Source: Propionibacterium sp. oral taxon 192 str. F0372 (GTDB lineage: Bacteria > Actinomycetota > Actinomycetes > Propionibacteriales > Propionibacteriaceae). Taken from it: a stretch of 64,000 bases of DNA. The translations under genes were made by a program, and so were the position numbers. The DNA is taken from assembly GCF_000413315.1 (NCBI RefSeq), contig NZ_KE340298.1, positions 1-64,000 on the forward strand, in the 5' to 3' direction. Shown here in pieces: positions 23,878-33,519 of the stretch (the first letter of the stretch is position 1; each line of letters opens with the position of its first letter). The notes beneath the pieces were generated by a model, which saw only the letters and a list, made by a program, of their open reading frames with translations, had not been told where the DNA came from and made no database searches.

Positions 23878-24485
23878 GAGCTAGGCATCACCTCCGCCCC
23901 GGCAGCCATGAGCCAGCTCGCACTGGTGGCTCCGGGGTCCACTACACCAAGACTACGAGTGCCCAGGAACGCCGCCCTACCTTTCGATGCGATCATGTCG
24001 GCTGTTTGCAGGCGCGAGCTATCGGCTCGCCGGGCTGCCGCACCCCATGGATCAACGAAGTCAGCAGCAAAGGCATCCACCGCGGGAGCCAGCACATCGA
24101 AAAGGGTCTTGTCGCCGAGCATGCAACGTCCCCGTTCGGCGACACCTTCTACCCCGGCCTGAAGTGCAGCGCACCACACGGCATGACTGGGCTCCGGCAA
24201 AATGGCCAACACCCCGCAGGCCCGCAGGAAGAATGTTCCGTAGAGCGGACCGGCTGCTCCCCCAACATCGCGAATGAGAGTCATAGCGACCTGACGCAGG
24301 TATCCGGAAATACCTTGGTCAGGCTCAGGGACCAAGGCAACGACGGCGCTCATACCCCGGACCATATTTGTTCCGTGATCGCCGTCACCAATGAACCTGT
24401 CCAATTCGTTGAGCAGTCCCCTACCTGTCTCCACCCGCTCAGCAAAACAAGCCAACCACTCGTGCACCATCTCCGCACTCACCAT
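23874..24485 (-). CDS. dhaL: dihydroxyacetone kinase ADP-binding subunit DhaL
   Basis: 203-aa helical-barrel protein that holds ADP/ATP and transfers phosphate to dihydroxyacetone on DhaK. The metal-binding acidic motif FIGDGDHGTNMVRG is near residue 31, and DVGGAAGPLYGTFF forms the nucleotide pocket. It overlaps dhaK by 7 bases and dhaM by 4, so all three should be made together. Confidence 0.93.
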   Translation of the reverse strand: MVSAEMVHEWLACFAERVETGRGLLNELDRFIGDGDHGTNMVRGMSAVVALVPEPDQGISGYLRQVAMTLIRDVGGAAGPLYGTFFLRACGVLAILPEPSHAVWCAALQAGVEGVAERGRCMLGDKTLFDVLAPAVDAFAADFVDPWGAAARRADSSRLQTADMIASKGRAAFLGTRSLGVVDPGATSASWLMAAGAEVMPSS

Positions 24486-25462
24486 GACAGCACCGCCGTG
24501 TCCACCGCAGCGTCCCAGGCATCCAGTAGATGCTCATCCAGCCCGGCCAGCGTGCAGGTCACCCCATCGGCATCAAGACAGGTGATAAGTTCGCCCACCA
24601 AGTGACGCACGACATTAATGTTCCGTTTCGCGAGGAAGTCCATCGCCTTCGCGTGAAAGTGGCTGACCTCAATCAGCGGTGTTCCACCCAGACCGCTGGT
24701 AATCAACAGATACGCGTCGGCAGCGGGCAGGGCCTCGACCATCGGGAAGAGCAGCTTCTCGACCGGGTTCGTCTGCGCGATGCGGCATAGCTCGGTTCCG
24801 GGTTCACCGTGGATCCCCACACCCAATTCAAATTCGTCATCCTTGGTCGTGAAGGAGGGCCCATTGTCCCCTGTCGACGGCCCGGTCACAGCCATGCCGT
24901 GAGAGACACATACAGCTGCGGCGTGCCGAGCCGCCCGGGCCACCTCCTCAAGACCTGCCCCATCGCGGGCCATAGCACCAGCAACCTTCTCCACCAGGAT
25001 CGTTCCCCCAAGCCCTCTTCGCTGATCCGGGGCCAGGAAGTTCCTGCCCGCGAGGTCATCCGCGATGATGACCAAACTCACCTCATGGCCCTCGGTGGCG
25101 GCCAACTCCGCAGCCATCTCGAAGTTCATCACATCGCCCACGTAGTTCTTGACGATGAGTACGACCCCCGCACCCCCATCGGTAGCGGAGATTGCGGCAA
25201 GAATCTGTTCCGGGTTGGGTGAAGTGAAGATTTCCCCGACCGCAGCCGCGTCCAGCATGCCGGGACCGACGAATCCGGCGTGTAACGGTTCGTGTCCGGC
25301 TCCTCCCCCGGAGACGACGCCCACCCGGCCGCGCTGCCCAGCCGTCGCGGACAGCACCACACGATGGTCCTTGTCGAACACCACACGCCCTCCACCTGCG
25401 TGCACCACGCCAGCCAGGCTGTCACGAACCACGTCGTCCGGAGCCATGATCAGCTTCCTCAT
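24479..25462 (-). CDS. dhaK: dihydroxyacetone kinase substrate-binding subunit DhaK
   Basis: 327-aa protein that binds dihydroxyacetone covalently through a histidine, here His218 in GVGIHGEPG, the same number as in the E. coli enzyme. GGGAGHEP near residue 52 and KNYVGDVMNFE near 105 are also DhaK signatures. It is the first gene of dhaKLM. No DhaR/DhaS-type regulator, glycerol dehydrogenase or glycerol facilitator gene is nearby. Confidence 0.94.
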   Translation of the reverse strand: MRKLIMAPDDVVRDSLAGVVHAGGGRVVFDKDHRVVLSATAGQRGRVGVVSGGGAGHEPLHAGFVGPGMLDAAAVGEIFTSPNPEQILAAISATDGGAGVVLIVKNYVGDVMNFEMAAELAATEGHEVSLVIIADDLAGRNFLAPDQRRGLGGTILVEKVAGAMARDGAGLEEVARAARHAAAVCVSHGMAVTGPSTGDNGPSFTTKDDEFELGVGIHGEPGTELCRIAQTNPVEKLLFPMVEALPAADAYLLITSGLGGTPLIEVSHFHAKAMDFLAKRNINVVRHLVGELITCLDADGVTCTLAGLDEHLLDAWDAAVDTAVLSW

Positions 25463-25532
25463 GAGAAAGATTCAACCACTCCACACCCCGGGCACCAACC
25501 GACACCTTCCCGAGTCGCATAGTAACCGCCGA

Positions 25533-25548
25533 TGCATTCAGTCATGCA
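25533..25548. promoter_or_regulatory. inverted repeat between dhaK and ftsH-like gene
   Basis: TGCAT and ATGCA separated by 6 bases in the 136-base divergent gap. It could be an operator for either gene, but short repeats like this arise by chance and no regulator is at hand. Confidence 0.25.
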
Positions 25549-25598
25549 GGAACGCTGGTGTGGGTGTCTACGATTGACGCGTTCGCACAGGAGGTCCC

Positions 25599-27665
25599 AT
25601 GTCCCAGTCACATCCGGCGCAGAATAAAGACGCGACCGAGCACACGAGCGGTGCTCGTCGTCCCAACCGTTCGGATGCACCGTCACGCAGACCGCCGCTG
25701 GATGCACCCCGTCCTTGGAAGACCGAGGGACTGCCCACAGATAAGTCTTCCAAGTCCGACAAGGACAAGCAGCATCGCTCGCCCCGGCGATGGATCTTCT
25801 GGGTGGTGTCGCTGTTTGCCCTATTCGCCGTGTGGGGTTTCCTCTCCTGGCAGGATGCCCGTTCCGCGCCCCCGGCCATCTCCTATTCAGAGTTCACAGC
25901 CCAGGTGAAGGCCGGCAATGTGAAGGAAATCTACTCCCGCGGTGACACCATTGAGGGCAAGCTACGCGCCGAGGCATCGCTTCCCGATGACGGGAACGAG
26001 AAAACCGCCAAGCAAGGCAACTACACCCAGTTCACCACCGAGCGCCCGACCTTCGCCCAGGACGATCTGCTCAGCAACTTGGCCCAGCACGACGCCACAG
26101 TCTCGGCGACTCCTGTGGTGGACCAGCGCGGCCCGGTGTTCAATCTCATTTTCTCACTGGTGGTGTGGGGGTTGCTGATCGGTGCGCTCGTGTGGATGCT
26201 CCGCCGAATCTCGAAGACAACCGGCGGGTTGGGTGGTTTCGGCATGCAGCGCCAAGTGAAACCGGTGGAGAAGACCAAGGTACGAGTCAATTTCGCCGAC
26301 GTGGCAGGGATCGATGAAGTAAAGGACCAGGTCGACGAGATCGTTGATTTCCTCCGCAACCCCGACAAGTACCGCCGGGTAGGCGCCCGGGCACCCAGGG
26401 GAATTTTGCTCGAAGGCCAGCCCGGCACCGGCAAGACCCTACTCGCCAGGGCCACTGCCGGCGAGGCCGAGGTGCCGTTCTTCTCGGCTTCCGCATCAGA
26501 ATTCATCGAAATGATCGTCGGTGTCGGTGCCCAGCGCGTGCGTCAGCTCTTCGATGAGGCGCAGAAAGTGGCTCCCGCGATCGTTTTCATCGACGAGATT
26601 GATGCCATCGGACGTGCCCGCGGTTCATCGAGGGCCTCAGGTTCCAATGATGAGCGTGAGCAGACCCTCAACCAGATCCTGACCGAAATGGACGGTTTCG
26701 ACGGCACCGAGGGTGTGGTGGTCATGGCGGCCACCAACCGTTCCGATGTCCTCGACCCTGCACTGACTAGGCCCGGACGGTTCGACCGGGTGATCACCGT
26801 TAGCGCCCCCGACCAAAAGGGCCGAGAGAAAATCCTTGAGGTGCACACCCGCGAGATCCCGATGGATGCATCGGTGTCGCTGACTTCCATCGCCAAGTCC
26901 ACGCCAGGGGCGACCGGAGCCGACCTGGCGAATCTCGCCAACGAAGCCGCGCTGCGTGCCGCGCGCCGGGGTGACTCTCAGGTCAACCACTCCGATTTCA
27001 CCGACGCCCTGGAGACTATCCAGCTTGGCGTGGCCCGATCGGTACTCATCCCCGATGAGGAGAAGCGCCGCACTGCCTACCACGAAGGAGGCCATGCCTT
27101 GCTCGGCATGTTGCAAAAGGGGGCCGACCCGGTGCGCAAGGTCTCGATCATCCCGCGTGGCCAGGCCCTCGGCGTCACCCTGTCCACTCCGGATACCGAT
27201 CGTTACGGCTACGATGAGCAATACCTGCGCGGTCGGATCGTCGGCGCGCTGGGTGGGATGGCTGCCGAGGCAGCCGTCTACGGCGTGGTCACCACGGGGG
27301 CCGAGTCCGATCTGCGACAGGCAACGGCGATCGCCCGGCAGATGGTCGGCAAATGGGGCATGTCACAGGCCGTCGGCCCGATCACCGTGCTGTTCGACGA
27401 TATGGATCCCCACCAAGTTGGCGTCTCGGACGCCACACTAGCGGTGGTCGACACCGAGGTCCGCAAAATCATCTCCGAATGCCATGATCGTGCAGTGGCG
27501 ATGCTTACTGAGCATCGCCCGAAACTTGATGCGATCGCCGATGCGCTGATGGAGCACGAAACCCTGGATGAGGAGCAAGTCTACCGGGTGGCGGGTATAG
27601 AACGCCACGATCCATCTTCATCCACCGGACTGAATACTCCGGTGCCCCATCAGCCAGTCCTCTGA
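25599..27665 (+). CDS. FtsH-type ATP-dependent zinc metalloprotease
   Basis: 688-aa membrane-anchored AAA+ protease that degrades membrane and unneeded soluble proteins. Layout: a charged, disordered N-terminal tail (1-62), TM1 about 65-85, an extracytoplasmic FtsH domain, TM2 about 181-202, AAA+ domain with Walker A GQPGTGKT (273-280) and Walker B (327-334), second region of homology near 380-397, and protease domain with zinc motif HEGGH (495-499). The third zinc ligand is likely Asp in [11 protein letters not shown] has an AGGAGG site. Walker A starts GQP rather than the usual GPP and the N-terminal tail is long, so it may be a paralog rather than the main FtsH. Confidence 0.92.
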   Translation: MSQSHPAQNKDATEHTSGARRPNRSDAPSRRPPLDAPRPWKTEGLPTDKSSKSDKDKQHRSPRRWIFWVVSLFALFAVWGFLSWQDARSAPPAISYSEFTAQVKAGNVKEIYSRGDTIEGKLRAEASLPDDGNEKTAKQGNYTQFTTERPTFAQDDLLSNLAQHDATVSATPVVDQRGPVFNLIFSLVVWGLLIGALVWMLRRISKTTGGLGGFGMQRQVKPVEKTKVRVNFADVAGIDEVKDQVDEIVDFLRNPDKYRRVGARAPRGILLEGQPGTGKTLLARATAGEAEVPFFSASASEFIEMIVGVGAQRVRQLFDEAQKVAPAIVFIDEIDAIGRARGSSRASGSNDEREQTLNQILTEMDGFDGTEGVVVMAATNRSDVLDPALTRPGRFDRVITVSAPDQKGREKILEVHTREIPMDASVSLTSIAKSTPGATGADLANLANEAALRAARRGDSQVNHSDFTDALETIQLGVARSVLIPDEEKRRTAYHEGGHALLGMLQKGADPVRKVSIIPRGQALGVTLSTPDTDRYGYDEQYLRGRIVGALGGMAAEAAVYGVVTTGAESDLRQATAIARQMVGKWGMSQAVGPITVLFDDMDPHQVGVSDATLAVVDTEVRKIISECHDRAVAMLTEHRPKLDAIADALMEHETLDEEQVYRVAGIERHDPSSSTGLNTPVPHQPVL

Positions 27666-27733
27666 TCCAAACACGCAGTGGTGGGGTCACCCTTCGCAGT
27701 GGTAATCCCCCCACGTCAATCGAGTCAGGATGG

Positions 27734-28987
27734 TCAGTCGAAACTGATCCCCAGCAGGGCGTCGACAGCCGCGGCCACCTGCGCGGGTGCGGATACGTCA
27801 TCGCCGTCACCGGCCAGCACTGCCGAGACCCATTCGTCGACGATGGTCAGAGCCTTCGGGGAGTCGAGATCGGTGCGCATCGCCCGGCGAAGACCGGCGA
27901 TCATCGGAGCAGCCTGGGTTCCACGCGAAGCCCGGAAGGCCGCCTCCCAGGCGTCGGCCCGGCGTTGAGCAGTGCCGATGTCGGTGGCAAACCATTCCCA
28001 GTCGTGACGATAGTGGTGAGCAAGCAGGGCGAGCCTGATGACCGGGGCCGCGACGCCCTTGGCGCGCAGCCGGGACACCAGCTCCAGATTGCCCAACGAC
28101 TTGGACATCTTCTGACCTTCCAGACCCACCATGCCTACATGGACATAGGCCTCAGCGAAGGGGTTACCGTCATTGGCAGCCCGCCCGATGGATGCGCACA
28201 TCTCGTGGTGGGGAAAGGCAAGGTCTGCGCCACCACCCTGCACACTGACAGTTCCTGCCAAGTAGTGCTGGGCGATCGCGGTGCACTCCACGTGCCAGCC
28301 GGGTCGGCCCTGTCCGAATCTGGACGCCCAGCTAGGTTCGCCGGGACGTTCTAAGCGCCACATCAGGGCATCCAGTCGTTCTTTCTTGCCTTCCCTGTCG
28401 GGATCACCGCCCTTGGCCGCAAATTGAGCCAATTGTTCGGCATAGTCCAGATGGGAGACTGCACCGAAGTATGCATCGTGGGCAGTGCGGAAGTACCAGT
28501 CCCGGAAGCCGGGATCCTCGACCCGGTAGAGCAGACCGGACTTCTGCAAGCGGACGAGCACCGATTCGACCAGTTCCATCGCATCAGTGGCAGCCACATA
28601 GTGCTGCGGCGGCAGTACGCGCAGCGCAGTCATATCCTCACGGAAAAGGTCAATCTGAGAGGCCGCCAGCTCCCGCCAATCGACCCCGGTTCCATCGGCC
28701 CGTTCCAGCAGGGGGTCATCGATATCGGTGATGTTCTGCGCGTAGCGCACGGTCAATCCGGTATCGATCCAGACCCGCTGCAGCAGATCGAAGGTCAAAT
28801 AGGTGAAGGCATGACCCAGATGGGTGGCGTCGTAGGGAGTGATGCCACACACATACAAGGTGGCCTCACCGCTGCGGGGGCCGACCCGACGCAGGGTCTG
28901 GGTCTTGGTGTCCCAGACCTGTACCTGGTCGGGAACGTCCCGGCTGGGAGGCAGGGCAGGAACCGCTACAGGCGTCCAGGCTCGCAT
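27734..28987 (-). CDS. mshC: L-cysteine:1D-myo-inositol 2-amino-2-deoxy-alpha-D-glucopyranoside ligase
   Basis: ATP-dependent ligase that joins cysteine to GlcN-Ins in mycothiol synthesis. 417 aa, related to cysteinyl-tRNA synthetase but shorter. Zinc-site Cys47 lies in LYVCGITPYD, the HIGH-type motif is HLGH at 56-59, and KMSKS is at 293-297. Cysteinyl-tRNA synthetase itself is the alternative; the overall length and the position next to uppP, seen in other actinobacteria, favour MshC. It converges with the ftsH-like gene across a 68-base gap. Confidence 0.9.
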   Translation of the reverse strand: MRAWTPVAVPALPPSRDVPDQVQVWDTKTQTLRRVGPRSGEATLYVCGITPYDATHLGHAFTYLTFDLLQRVWIDTGLTVRYAQNITDIDDPLLERADGTGVDWRELAASQIDLFREDMTALRVLPPQHYVAATDAMELVESVLVRLQKSGLLYRVEDPGFRDWYFRTAHDAYFGAVSHLDYAEQLAQFAAKGGDPDREGKKERLDALMWRLERPGEPSWASRFGQGRPGWHVECTAIAQHYLAGTVSVQGGGADLAFPHHEMCASIGRAANDGNPFAEAYVHVGMVGLEGQKMSKSLGNLELVSRLRAKGVAAPVIRLALLAHHYRHDWEWFATDIGTAQRRADAWEAAFRASRGTQAAPMIAGLRRAMRTDLDSPKALTIVDEWVSAVLAGDGDDVSAPAQVAAAVDALLGISFD

Positions 28988-29153
28988 GGTGCAAATCTAA
29001 CCTCCCCGGTGATGATCGCCCGCATCGGGACGCGACAACAAATTCACTGCCCCGCCTGCCGACCCCCTGCAGACGGATACTTGCCCTTGCGCCCGGCTGC
29101 GTCCAGCAGCAGGGCGAGATAAGCTGACCGACGGATCTTGGAGGGAGAACATC

Positions 29154-30014
29154 TTGAACTGGGTAGAGGCCATCATTCTGGGCATTGTGCAAGGGCTCAC
29201 GGAGTTCCTACCGATCTCATCAAGCGCTCACCAGTTGATCGTTGGACAGTTGTTCTTCGACGGCGCCGACCCCGGATCCGCCTTCACCGCAGTCACCCAG
29301 TTAGGCACCGAGACCGCGGTCATCATCTACTTCTGGCGCGACATCATGCGCATCATCAAAGCTTGGTGCCTCTCCTTGGTGGGAAAGGTCGATCGCCGGG
29401 ATCCTGATGCCCGGATGGGCTGGTACGTGATCGTCGGTTCATTGCCCATCGGAGTGCTGGGACTGATGTTCCAAGACGCCATAGACTCCCAGTTGCGTAA
29501 TCTGTGGATCACCGTGGCGATGCTTGGTGGGGTCGGCCTGCTGCTAGGAGCGGCTGATCGTTACGCAGCTTCCCGCACCGCTGCCAAATCCCTCGACCAG
29601 CTAAACTGGCGCGACGGCATCATCTACGGCCTAGCACAGGCAGCCGCCCTCATCCCAGGCGTTTCCCGCTCCGGCGGGACCATCTCTGCGGGCCTGTTCC
29701 TCGGCTATCAGCGCCCCGCAGCCACTCGTTATGCCTTCCTGCTCGCCATTCCCGCGGTTTTCGCATCGGGCCTGTACAAATTGAAAGACATCGGTGAGGA
29801 CACCTGCGTGCAGTGGGGTCCAACCATCGCCGCCACGCTCATCGCAGGAGTGGTCGGCTACGCGGTGATCGCTTGGCTGCTGCGCTACATCCAGACTCAT
29901 TCTTTCACCCCCTTCGTCATCTACCGGGTGGTCATCGCCTTGGTCATTGCCGGGCTCCTGCTCACCGGAACCATTTCTCCCGACACAGCGCTGGTCAATA
30001 CCTGCGGAGCATGA
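29154..30014 (+). CDS. uppP: undecaprenyl-diphosphatase
   Basis: Integral membrane enzyme that recycles the C55 lipid carrier for peptidoglycan synthesis and gives bacitracin tolerance. 286 aa with about eight membrane helices. Both active-site motifs are present: LTEFLPISSSAH near residue 15 and PGVSRSGGTI near 175. The start is a TTG at 29154-29156 with GGAGGG upstream; no ATG fits. It is divergent from mshC. Confidence 0.94.
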   Translation: MNWVEAIILGIVQGLTEFLPISSSAHQLIVGQLFFDGADPGSAFTAVTQLGTETAVIIYFWRDIMRIIKAWCLSLVGKVDRRDPDARMGWYVIVGSLPIGVLGLMFQDAIDSQLRNLWITVAMLGGVGLLLGAADRYAASRTAAKSLDQLNWRDGIIYGLAQAAALIPGVSRSGGTISAGLFLGYQRPAATRYAFLLAIPAVFASGLYKLKDIGEDTCVQWGPTIAATLIAGVVGYAVIAWLLRYIQTHSFTPFVIYRVVIALVIAGLLLTGTISPDTALVNTCGA

Positions 30015-30015
30015 G

Positions 30016-30990
30016 GTGAAACGTCGGCGGGTCGGGGGCTCCGGACTCAGCGTCGGGCGTCTGGGCTTAGGCACCATGACCTGGGGCAGTGATGTCGACG
30101 TCGAGACCGCCCGTGGTTTGCTACGTGTTCTTGTCGATGCAGGCGGGGACCTAGTGGACACTGCCCCGGCCTACGGCGGAGGACGGGCTGAGGAACTCAT
30201 CGGCCGACATATGCGCTCGGACCTGCGCAGAGATGATCTGGTGATCGCCACCAAGGCCGGGTTCGGGGTACGCGGCGGGCAACAGGGAATCGACACCTCA
30301 CGCCGAGCGATGCTAGACGACCTGGTCGGTTCCTTGCGCCGACTACGCACCGACCATGTCGATATCTGGCAAGTACACGCCTGGGGCCGAGCTCCCTTGG
30401 AGGAGACCCTCGCAGCTCTGGACCAAGCGGTCAATTCCGGAATGGCTCTGTACGTCGGAGTGTGCAACCACATCGGTTGGCAGATCGGCACCGCAGCAAC
30501 CTGGCAGGAAGCGGTTCCGGGGCGGGCCAATCTGATTTCCGCCCAGATCGAGTACTCTCTGCTGGCCCGGCGTGCCGAGGTCGAGGTACTGCCTGCACTC
30601 GCCCACCACCGTATGGGTCTGTTTCCCTGGTCCCCGCTGGGCAGGGGTGTGCTGACCGGAAAGTACCGTTCTGGGATCCCCCGTGATTCCCGAGGCGGGC
30701 GGGACAACCTGGCCTGGTTTGTCGAGCCATATCTCGATGCCCGCTCCTCAGCAGTGGTGGATGCGGTGATGCGGGCCGCCGATGGGCTGGGCATGACGCC
30801 CGCGGAGGTCGCCCTGCTGTGGGTGCGCGACGCTCCCGGGGTCACCGCTCCCCTGCTCGGCACTCGTACCACGGAACAACTGGAGGCCTTGCTCGCCGCC
30901 GACGATAAGTCCCTTCCTCCGCCAATCACCTCGGCCCTAGACGACATCACCGGGGGCCCGCACCAGCAGCGTAGGCGCACCACCGAGTGA
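30016..30990 (+). CDS. aldo/keto reductase
   Basis: 324-aa NADPH-dependent TIM-barrel oxidoreductase. It has the family tetrad in order (Asp in DTAPAYGGGRAEE, Tyr of APAYG, a Lys in VIATKAGFG, and a His in VDIWQVHAWG) and the C-terminal cofactor region (GTRTTEQLEALLA). The substrate cannot be predicted. GTG start one base after the uppP stop, with GGAG upstream, so the two are co-translated. An ATG further upstream in the same frame overlaps uppP and is unlikely. Confidence 0.88.
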   Translation: MKRRRVGGSGLSVGRLGLGTMTWGSDVDVETARGLLRVLVDAGGDLVDTAPAYGGGRAEELIGRHMRSDLRRDDLVIATKAGFGVRGGQQGIDTSRRAMLDDLVGSLRRLRTDHVDIWQVHAWGRAPLEETLAALDQAVNSGMALYVGVCNHIGWQIGTAATWQEAVPGRANLISAQIEYSLLARRAEVEVLPALAHHRMGLFPWSPLGRGVLTGKYRSGIPRDSRGGRDNLAWFVEPYLDARSSAVVDAVMRAADGLGMTPAEVALLWVRDAPGVTAPLLGTRTTEQLEALLAADDKSLPPPITSALDDITGGPHQQRRRTTE

Positions 30991-31323
30991 GTTCACCATC
31001 CCGCTATGGGGCTCGCTGTCCCACCGCCAACAGGTTCTTGATCATCTTTCGCCTTGATCGTGCTTCGCGAAACCGATCCGGTTATGAGAGCCGGTCGAAC
31101 AAGTCACGAAACAGACTCACCCATTCCATCCCATACTTGAGCCTGAGACCGTCTCACGACGCAAACCAAGAGGTGATGTGACTTGTCATGGACTCGCGCA
31201 TCGACTCTGCGCCCACTTAAGCCGGGAGTGGGCATTGGCTGCCCATCGACGACCACTCCAGTTTCCCAAATCTGCGGGGCAGTGCTATGTTTTTCTGGCG
31301 CTCGGGGTTCCGGGCGGTCACCG
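30991..31323 (+). other. intergenic region before tRNA-Leu
   Basis: 333 bases without a credible gene. A TATGTT at 31286-31291 could be the -10 of the tRNA promoter, 33 bases before the tRNA, but the -35 is poor. I see nothing else in it. Confidence 0.4.
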
Positions 31324-31409
31324 GTCCGGGTGGCGGAATAGGTAGACGCGCTAGCTTGAGGTGCTAGTGCCCGTTATAGGGCGTGGAGGTTCAAGTCCTC
31401 TCTCGGACA
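31324..31409 (+). tRNA. tRNA-Leu(GAG)
   Basis: 86-nt type II tRNA. The acceptor stem pairs GTCCGGG with CTCGGAC, the anticodon stem CTAGC/GCTAG encloses loop TTGAGGT with anticodon GAG, a long variable arm follows, and the T-arm reads GGAGGTTCAAGTCCTCT. The 3' CCA is not encoded. It reads CUC and CUU leucine codons. Confidence 0.95.
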
Positions 31410-31799
31410 CTTACAAAGATCAGCCTGACTAGGTAAGTCACAATTTTTCTTCCCCTTGAGGATGCTGACCAAACATATCTTGCGTATGGCTTCCTGCCTT
31501 TGAGCGCGCTTTAGCCCGTCCTCCCGGCGGAGCAGGCACCGATGCGCTGCGCAATCTCGTATACCGCCACAATGAGGCAGCGACACGGGATATCCCAGGA
31601 CAGCCGAGACTTGGCCGTGAGCCCCAGACGCTGCGTTGCTACAAACGCGTTAGCTTGTTCCGAGTACCCCGCGAGCATGCCGACACGGGCGTTATGACGC
31701 CATCGAATCACTATCCCACGCAGCCTTCTACTGCTGTTTTCCCCTAGGCACTCAACATAACCTTCGTGACCCGAGAAGGCTTCCGGGCTCACGGCAGTA
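31410..31799. other. gene-free stretch after tRNA-Leu
   Basis: About 390 bases with no intact gene. On the minus strand a reading frame runs through 31511-31867; its upstream end continues the dprA remnant, but the rest resembles no family I know. I found no copy of the tRNA 3' end that would mark an attachment site. Confidence 0.4.
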
Positions 31800-32125
31800 A
31801 CGAGTCGACTGAGGCGGAGGAACCCGAACGCTGTCCCTTGAGTGCCGAGCTCGGACAGCTGACACATCTCAAGATCTGTGAGACTGTCCGGCCAGAGTTC
31901 GTCCGCGGGAACGGGAAACCGGCACCGCTTCGGGTGCTTGTGGCTTCCAGCTTCTCGGGATCAACCCCTTGCGCACGGCGCCCCAAGGATATGGTTCCTC
32001 CCTGCCGCTGGATGGTTTCCCACACTTCCTGGGCCCCGTGAGTCTCGACGAGATGGGCGAGCCTAGGATCAGCGGCAACCTGAAGTGCACAAGGGCCATT
32101 CGGGCCCTGCGTTTCGCAATATCTA
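31800..32125 (-). pseudogene. dprA N-terminal remnant
   Basis: On the minus strand, following the comM remnant, the translation resembles the N-terminal third of DprA. PRLAHLVETHGAQEVWETI aligns with the start of the intact dprA at 37187-38314. In the next frame, FPVPADELWPDSLTDLEMCQ aligns with its FLIPGDECFPSVLSDLDNCG. The match switches frame near 31915 and fades out near 31800, before the Rossmann core. It is diverged from the intact copy, so not a recent duplicate. Confidence 0.6.
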
Positions 32126-32655
32126 TCACGCAGCCCCTCCTGGACGCCCTGCCTCAGCTGCATGGCCACGCGCAGGGAGGCCGCCGATATCCGGTCCTCC
32201 CCGGCCAGGTCGGCAACGGTCCACGCCAATCGCAGCACCTTGTCCACGCCACGGGCACTCAGCAGGCCACGGTTCAACGCCCATTCCAGGGGCGACGGAT
32301 CCTTCCGGTAGGGCAACTGCGAACGCAGCCACGGACCGGACACCTCACCGTTCGTCCGCCAAAGCGCGTTCCGAAGCCGCCCTGCCTGCCTTTCCCGCGC
32401 TTCCAGAACACGCGCGGCGATCACCGTGCTGGACTCGGGTTGTTCTAGGGCTCCGCACAAGAAAGGAACGATGCTGCGGCAACATGTGACCGGATGTCGA
32501 TTCGGTCCACGATCGGCCCCGACAACCGTTCCTGGTATCTCCGCACCGCCATGGGGGAACAACGGCATTCGCGGCCCGTCACCCCGTGTAAACCGCAAGG
32601 GCACGGGTTCGCCGCCAGCACCAGTTGGAATCGTGCCGGATAGCGCACCATCAGA
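32126..32655 (-). pseudogene. comM C-terminal remnant
   Basis: Starts abruptly at VRYPARFQLVLAANPCPCG, the conserved late segment of ComM (Mg-chelatase-like ATPase), and continues through SGPIVDRIDIR in one frame. After a frame change near 32450 it goes on as VLEARERQAGRL and RGLLSARGVDKVLRLAWTVA to the usual C terminus. The ATPase N-terminal two thirds are missing. It resembles but clearly differs from the intact comM at 38311-39834. Confidence 0.8.
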
Positions 32656-32676
32656 GGACGAGGGGTTGGGGTGAGG

Positions 32677-32957
32677 TCAATCGGTCAGGCTGACTGCGGT
32701 GCAAATGGCGTCGGCGAGCTCTTGTGGGCGACTCCACATGGGCCAGTGCCCGGTCGGCAGGTCGACCACGTCCATCTGAGTGAGCTGGGCCACGGCGCTG
32801 AACATGGGGTGGCCTTGCGCAGCCAGTTCGAGGACCTGGGCACTAGGCAGGGAGCAACAGATGAGGGTAGTGGCCACGGCGTGGCGTGCAGCGTTGGTCA
32901 ACTCGACGGACGCGCGAGCGACTCCGGCGGGTTCGGGCACGGCCTTGGAGTAGAATC
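32677..32957 (-). pseudogene. alpha/beta-hydrolase C-terminal fragment
   Basis: About 90 residues that read like the end of an alpha/beta-fold hydrolase: AVPEPAGVAR, then ICCSLPSAQVLELA, then LPTGHWPMWSRPQELADAI, where the His would be the third member of the catalytic triad. The nucleophile-bearing N-terminal part is absent; the preceding sequence belongs to a different gene remnant. Non-functional. Confidence 0.65.
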
Positions 32958-33223
32958 AGGCGAGGTGCTGGTCGTTGAGACCTTGTTGTAGTCGATGCTG
33001 GTGGCGTAGATGTCGGTAACCTTCTGGTAGAAACGACGCTCAAACAGGCGGATCTCACGGATCTCATCGAGCAGGCGGTGAAGTAGTCCTCACCGAGGAA
33101 GGTGCCGTTCTCCATACGTTGGCGGTCGATGACGTAGCCGCGGATGGCGAAATCGCGCAGCACGCTGGTGGCCCACTGACAGAACTGGGTGGCGCGCACC
33201 GAGTTAACGCGGTAGCTCGGAGC
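32958..33223 (-). pseudogene. RhuM-family protein fragment
   Basis: The minus strand encodes SYRVNSVRATQFCQWATSVL and RGYVIDRQRMENGTFLGEDY, matching the core of virulence-RhuM family proteins. After a one-base frame change near 33078 it continues RLLDEIREIRLFERRFYQK and TDIYATSIDYNK, again RhuM-like, then ends. Both the N and C termini are missing. RhuM genes usually travel with mobile or defence-type accessory DNA, so this marks the stretch as accessory. Confidence 0.7.
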
Positions 33224-33267
33224 TTGTCAATTGTGTCTGCGTAAACGATGATCATTTGAATGTTTGA

Positions 33268-33519
33268 TTACAGGTGGGGGTTGAAGCACTCGGGAAAGAC
33301 CATCGCAATCTCGGCGAGAGCGGCTTCCCACCCGGTCACTGTTTGACCTTCGACGAGTTTGCCGGATGCGATACGGGACCGACCACACTCATCTTGTTCG
33401 AACACGCTCCCTCGGAGCTCCGCTCCGGGGCATTTTGCTGATGCCACCGGGACGTGAGGGAAGTTCTCTGCTCCAGTGGCCGTCTCGATGGTCGCAGTGG
33501 GGTCAGCTTGGTTTATCAC
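33268..33519 (-). CDS. small hypothetical protein, doubtful
   Basis: 83-aa reading frame with no recognised family, no clear ribosome binding site and no signal or membrane segment. It may be another gene remnant, like its neighbours. Listed so that the stretch is not left blank. Confidence 0.2.
   Translation of the reverse strand: MINQADPTATIETATGAENFPHVPVASAKCPGAELRGSVFEQDECGRSRIASGKLVEGQTVTGWEAALAEIAMVFPECFNPHL

Noticed and set aside
27666-27733. Bidirectional terminator between ftsH-like gene and mshC
   Set aside because: The only inverted repeat has two mismatches in ten pairs and an 18-base loop, and lacks a T-run on either strand.
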